Source: Clostridia bacterium (GTDB taxonomy: Bacteria; Bacillota; Clostridia; Oscillospirales; Ruminococcaceae). Taken from it: 6,398 nucleotides of DNA. Both the position numbers and the translations under genes were made by a program. Under the pieces are notes generated by a model. The model worked only from the letters and a program-made list of their open reading frames with translations. It was not told where the DNA came from and did not search any database. Of the stretch, positions 5,624 through 6,398 are shown one piece after another. The stretch covers positions 1-6,398 of the forward strand of contig WFLZ01000136.1 in the NCBI GenBank assembly GCA_009177225.1, written 5' to 3'. Numbering within the stretch: the first letter of the stretch is position 1; every line of letters starts with the position of its first letter.

Positions 5624-6141
5624 ACAGTTACCTTTTCTTTTTCGGTGACGTTCTTTGAATTTCTTTCAAGATAAAGTGCAACGCTTTTTTCATTGTCCTC
5701 AATTTTTGCGGAAATAATGCCGTCAAGGAACTTGAATATAATTGCAAAGACAAGTCCCCAGAACGTTGAAGTCAAAGCACCATAGAAATTTCCTGTGACA
5801 TCTGACGTATCTGCAACAAGTCCGAGGAGTGAGATGACCGTACCGAGAATGCCAAGCAGCGGAAAAATTCCGGTAAGGTTGACGAAAACAGAATAAAGAC
5901 CGCCTGTGTGATTTCTCATATTGACTATTTCTGTTTCACGCAGTTCTGAGATATCGGAAACGGCTTCTTTCTGCGAAACATCACCGTCGGGAACAAAAAC
6001 GGTAAGGTGCATTTTTTTATACAGCCTGTCCGCCGAACGCCTTAAGTAATAATACATAATTCCAGTAAAGACAGCGGCAATGAAAATTATCATATCATAG
6101 CCCCAGATATTCATAAAAATAACTGAAAAGATATTTTTCAT
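5620..6141 (-). CDS. MotA/TolQ/ExbB-family proton-channel protein
   Basis: A 173-residue inner-membrane protein with three membrane segments at about 15-34, 88-109 and 119-141, the ExbB/TolQ topology. The cytoplasmic loop between the first two is short (about 35-85). The family signature is clear: GIFPLLGILGTVISLLGLVA in the second helix of the pair (T101 at the place of the ExbB/TolQ channel threonine) and YGALTSTFWGLVFAI in the third (T126 at the second conserved threonine). Such proteins form a pentamer that passes protons or sodium and drives an ExbD/MotB-type dimer. AAGGAGG lies 7 bases before ATG 6139-6141. It is the first gene of a three-gene operon with ATGA overlap to the next. The partner process in this Gram-positive-type cell is unknown. 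Confidence 0.87.
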   Translation of the reverse strand: MKNIFSVIFMNIWGYDMIIFIAAVFTGIMYYYLRRSADRLYKKMHLTVFVPDGDVSQKEAVSDISELRETEIVNMRNHTGGLYSVFVNLTGIFPLLGILGTVISLLGLVADTSDVTGNFYGALTSTFWGLVFAIIFKFLDGIISAKIEDNEKSVALYLERNSKNVTEKEKVTV

Positions 6142-6162
6142 AAATAATCCTCCTTAAAGTCT

Positions 6163-6191
6163 ATGATAACATATATTCAGACAAATTGCAA
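6163..6191 (-). promoter_or_regulatory. Promoter of the ExbB/ExbD-like operon
   Basis: Read on the minus strand: TTGCAA (-35, 6186-6191), a 17-base spacer, and TATCAT (-10, 6163-6168) preceded by TGT, making an extended -10 element. It lies about 22 bases upstream of the first start codon, giving a short leader that carries the AAGGAGG site. Spacing and position both fit a housekeeping-sigma promoter. Confidence 0.65.
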
Positions 6192-6202
6192 GTGATTTCA
6201 TT

Positions 6203-6229
6203 AAAAAAATCGGGTACACAGAGTACCCG
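6203..6229 (-). terminator. Minus-strand intrinsic terminator upstream of the operon promoter
   Basis: The stem CGGGTAC (6211-6217) / GTACCCG (6223-6229) encloses a 5-base loop. Read on the minus strand it is followed by ATTTTTTT (6210 down to 6203). It would insulate the downstream promoter at 6163-6191 from a minus-strand transcript entering from the right edge. On the plus strand no T-run follows, so it is one-directional. Confidence 0.75.
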
Positions 6230-6266
6230 TAAAAAATTATATTAATTTTCCGAACGAAAAAAACTG

Positions 6267-6302
6267 TGTGCAGATTTTTCTTATAAATCTATGTGCAGAT
6301 TT
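6267..6302. repeat. 11-base direct repeat with overlapping inverted repeats
   Basis: TGTGCAGATTT occurs at 6267-6277 and again at 6292-6302, a 25-base period. AAATCT at 6285-6290 can pair with AGATTT in either copy (6272-6277 or 6297-6302), so two mutually exclusive 6-base stems are possible. It may be a pair of regulator sites or chance structure in AT-rich DNA. Confidence 0.45.
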
Positions 6303-6398
6303 CCGGATAATTTATTTATATATAAAAAAAGAGCTTTTATAAGCCCATTATCCAAATTCAACCAAAAATATTCTATAATGATTTGTCCATCATTCATA
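6281..6398 (-). CDS. Possible C-terminal end of a gene entering from the right edge
   Basis: On the minus strand a frame is open from the right edge to TAA at 6283-6281, reading MNDGQIIIEYFWLNLDNGLI and then KALFLYINKLSGNLHIDL. It may start at the ATG of 6397-6395 (38 residues) or continue from outside the window. In its favour, a clear minus-strand terminator lies about 50 bases downstream. Against it, there is no recognisable family and it spans a terminator-like hairpin with a T-run. The rest of 6231-6280 shows no gene. Confidence 0.22.
   Translation of the reverse strand, partial: MNDGQIIIEYFWLNLDNGLIKALFLYINKLSGNLHIDL
6324..6346 (-). terminator. Possible second minus-strand terminator
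   Basis: On the minus strand GGGCTT, loop ATAA, AAGCTC (6346 down to 6331) makes a 6-base stem with one G-T pair, followed directly by seven T (6330-6324). The shape is that of an intrinsic terminator but the stem is weak, and it falls within a short open frame, so one of the two readings is probably wrong. Confidence 0.4.

Noticed and set aside
4516..6141. Zorya defence system
   Set aside because: The ExbB-like protein lacks the long cytoplasmic tail of ZorA, and no ZorC, ZorD or ZorE gene is in the window.
6374..6379. Plus-strand TATAAT near the right edge as a promoter
   Set aside because: No acceptable -35 box is present 16-18 bases upstream, and isolated TATAAT is expected by chance in such AT-rich DNA.

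Overview
The window looks like a chromosomal segment of an AT-rich, Gram-positive gut-type Firmicute, most likely Ruminococcus or a close relative in the Oscillospiraceae. This rests on the codon bias (AAA, GAA, TTT), the strong AGGAGG-type ribosome sites, the short intrinsic terminators and a carboxynorspermidine-route polyamine operon. Genus-level placement is an inference from style and gene content.

Region 1 (1-4472, plus strand) is one run of tightly packed genes. It opens with the last 78 codons of a saccharopine-dehydrogenase-like protein, best read as carboxynorspermidine dehydrogenase. The next polyamine gene, carboxynorspermidine decarboxylase (nspC), does not start until 2488. Between them sit five small genes: a probable Imm42-type immunity protein, two tandem 204-residue paralogs of unknown function, and two tandem small proteins with an Sm-like beta-barrel pattern. 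Every junction in this insert is a short overlap or a gap of under 20 bases, so it appears to be co-transcribed with the polyamine genes. After nspC comes an amidohydrolase-2 (TIM-barrel metal hydrolase) gene, preceded by a short intergenic stretch with a small hairpin and a possible promoter of its own.

Region 2 (4484-4512) is a near-perfect bidirectional terminator separating the plus-strand genes from a convergent minus-strand operon.

Region 3 (6191 down to 4516, minus strand) is a three-gene operon with a recognisable promoter. It encodes a MotA/TolQ/ExbB-type proton-channel subunit, an ExbD/MotB-type partner with the conserved membrane aspartate followed by a long coiled coil, and a third single-pass membrane protein. 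The third protein's exported C-terminal domain also resembles an ExbD domain. Together they predict a proton-motive-force-driven membrane machine in an organism without an outer membrane; its target is unknown. I consider this operon and the immunity-like cassette of region 1 the two most interesting parts of the window.

Region 4 (6192-6398) holds mainly minus-strand terminator-like hairpins and an 11-base direct repeat. A short open frame enters from the right edge and may be the tail of another minus-strand gene.
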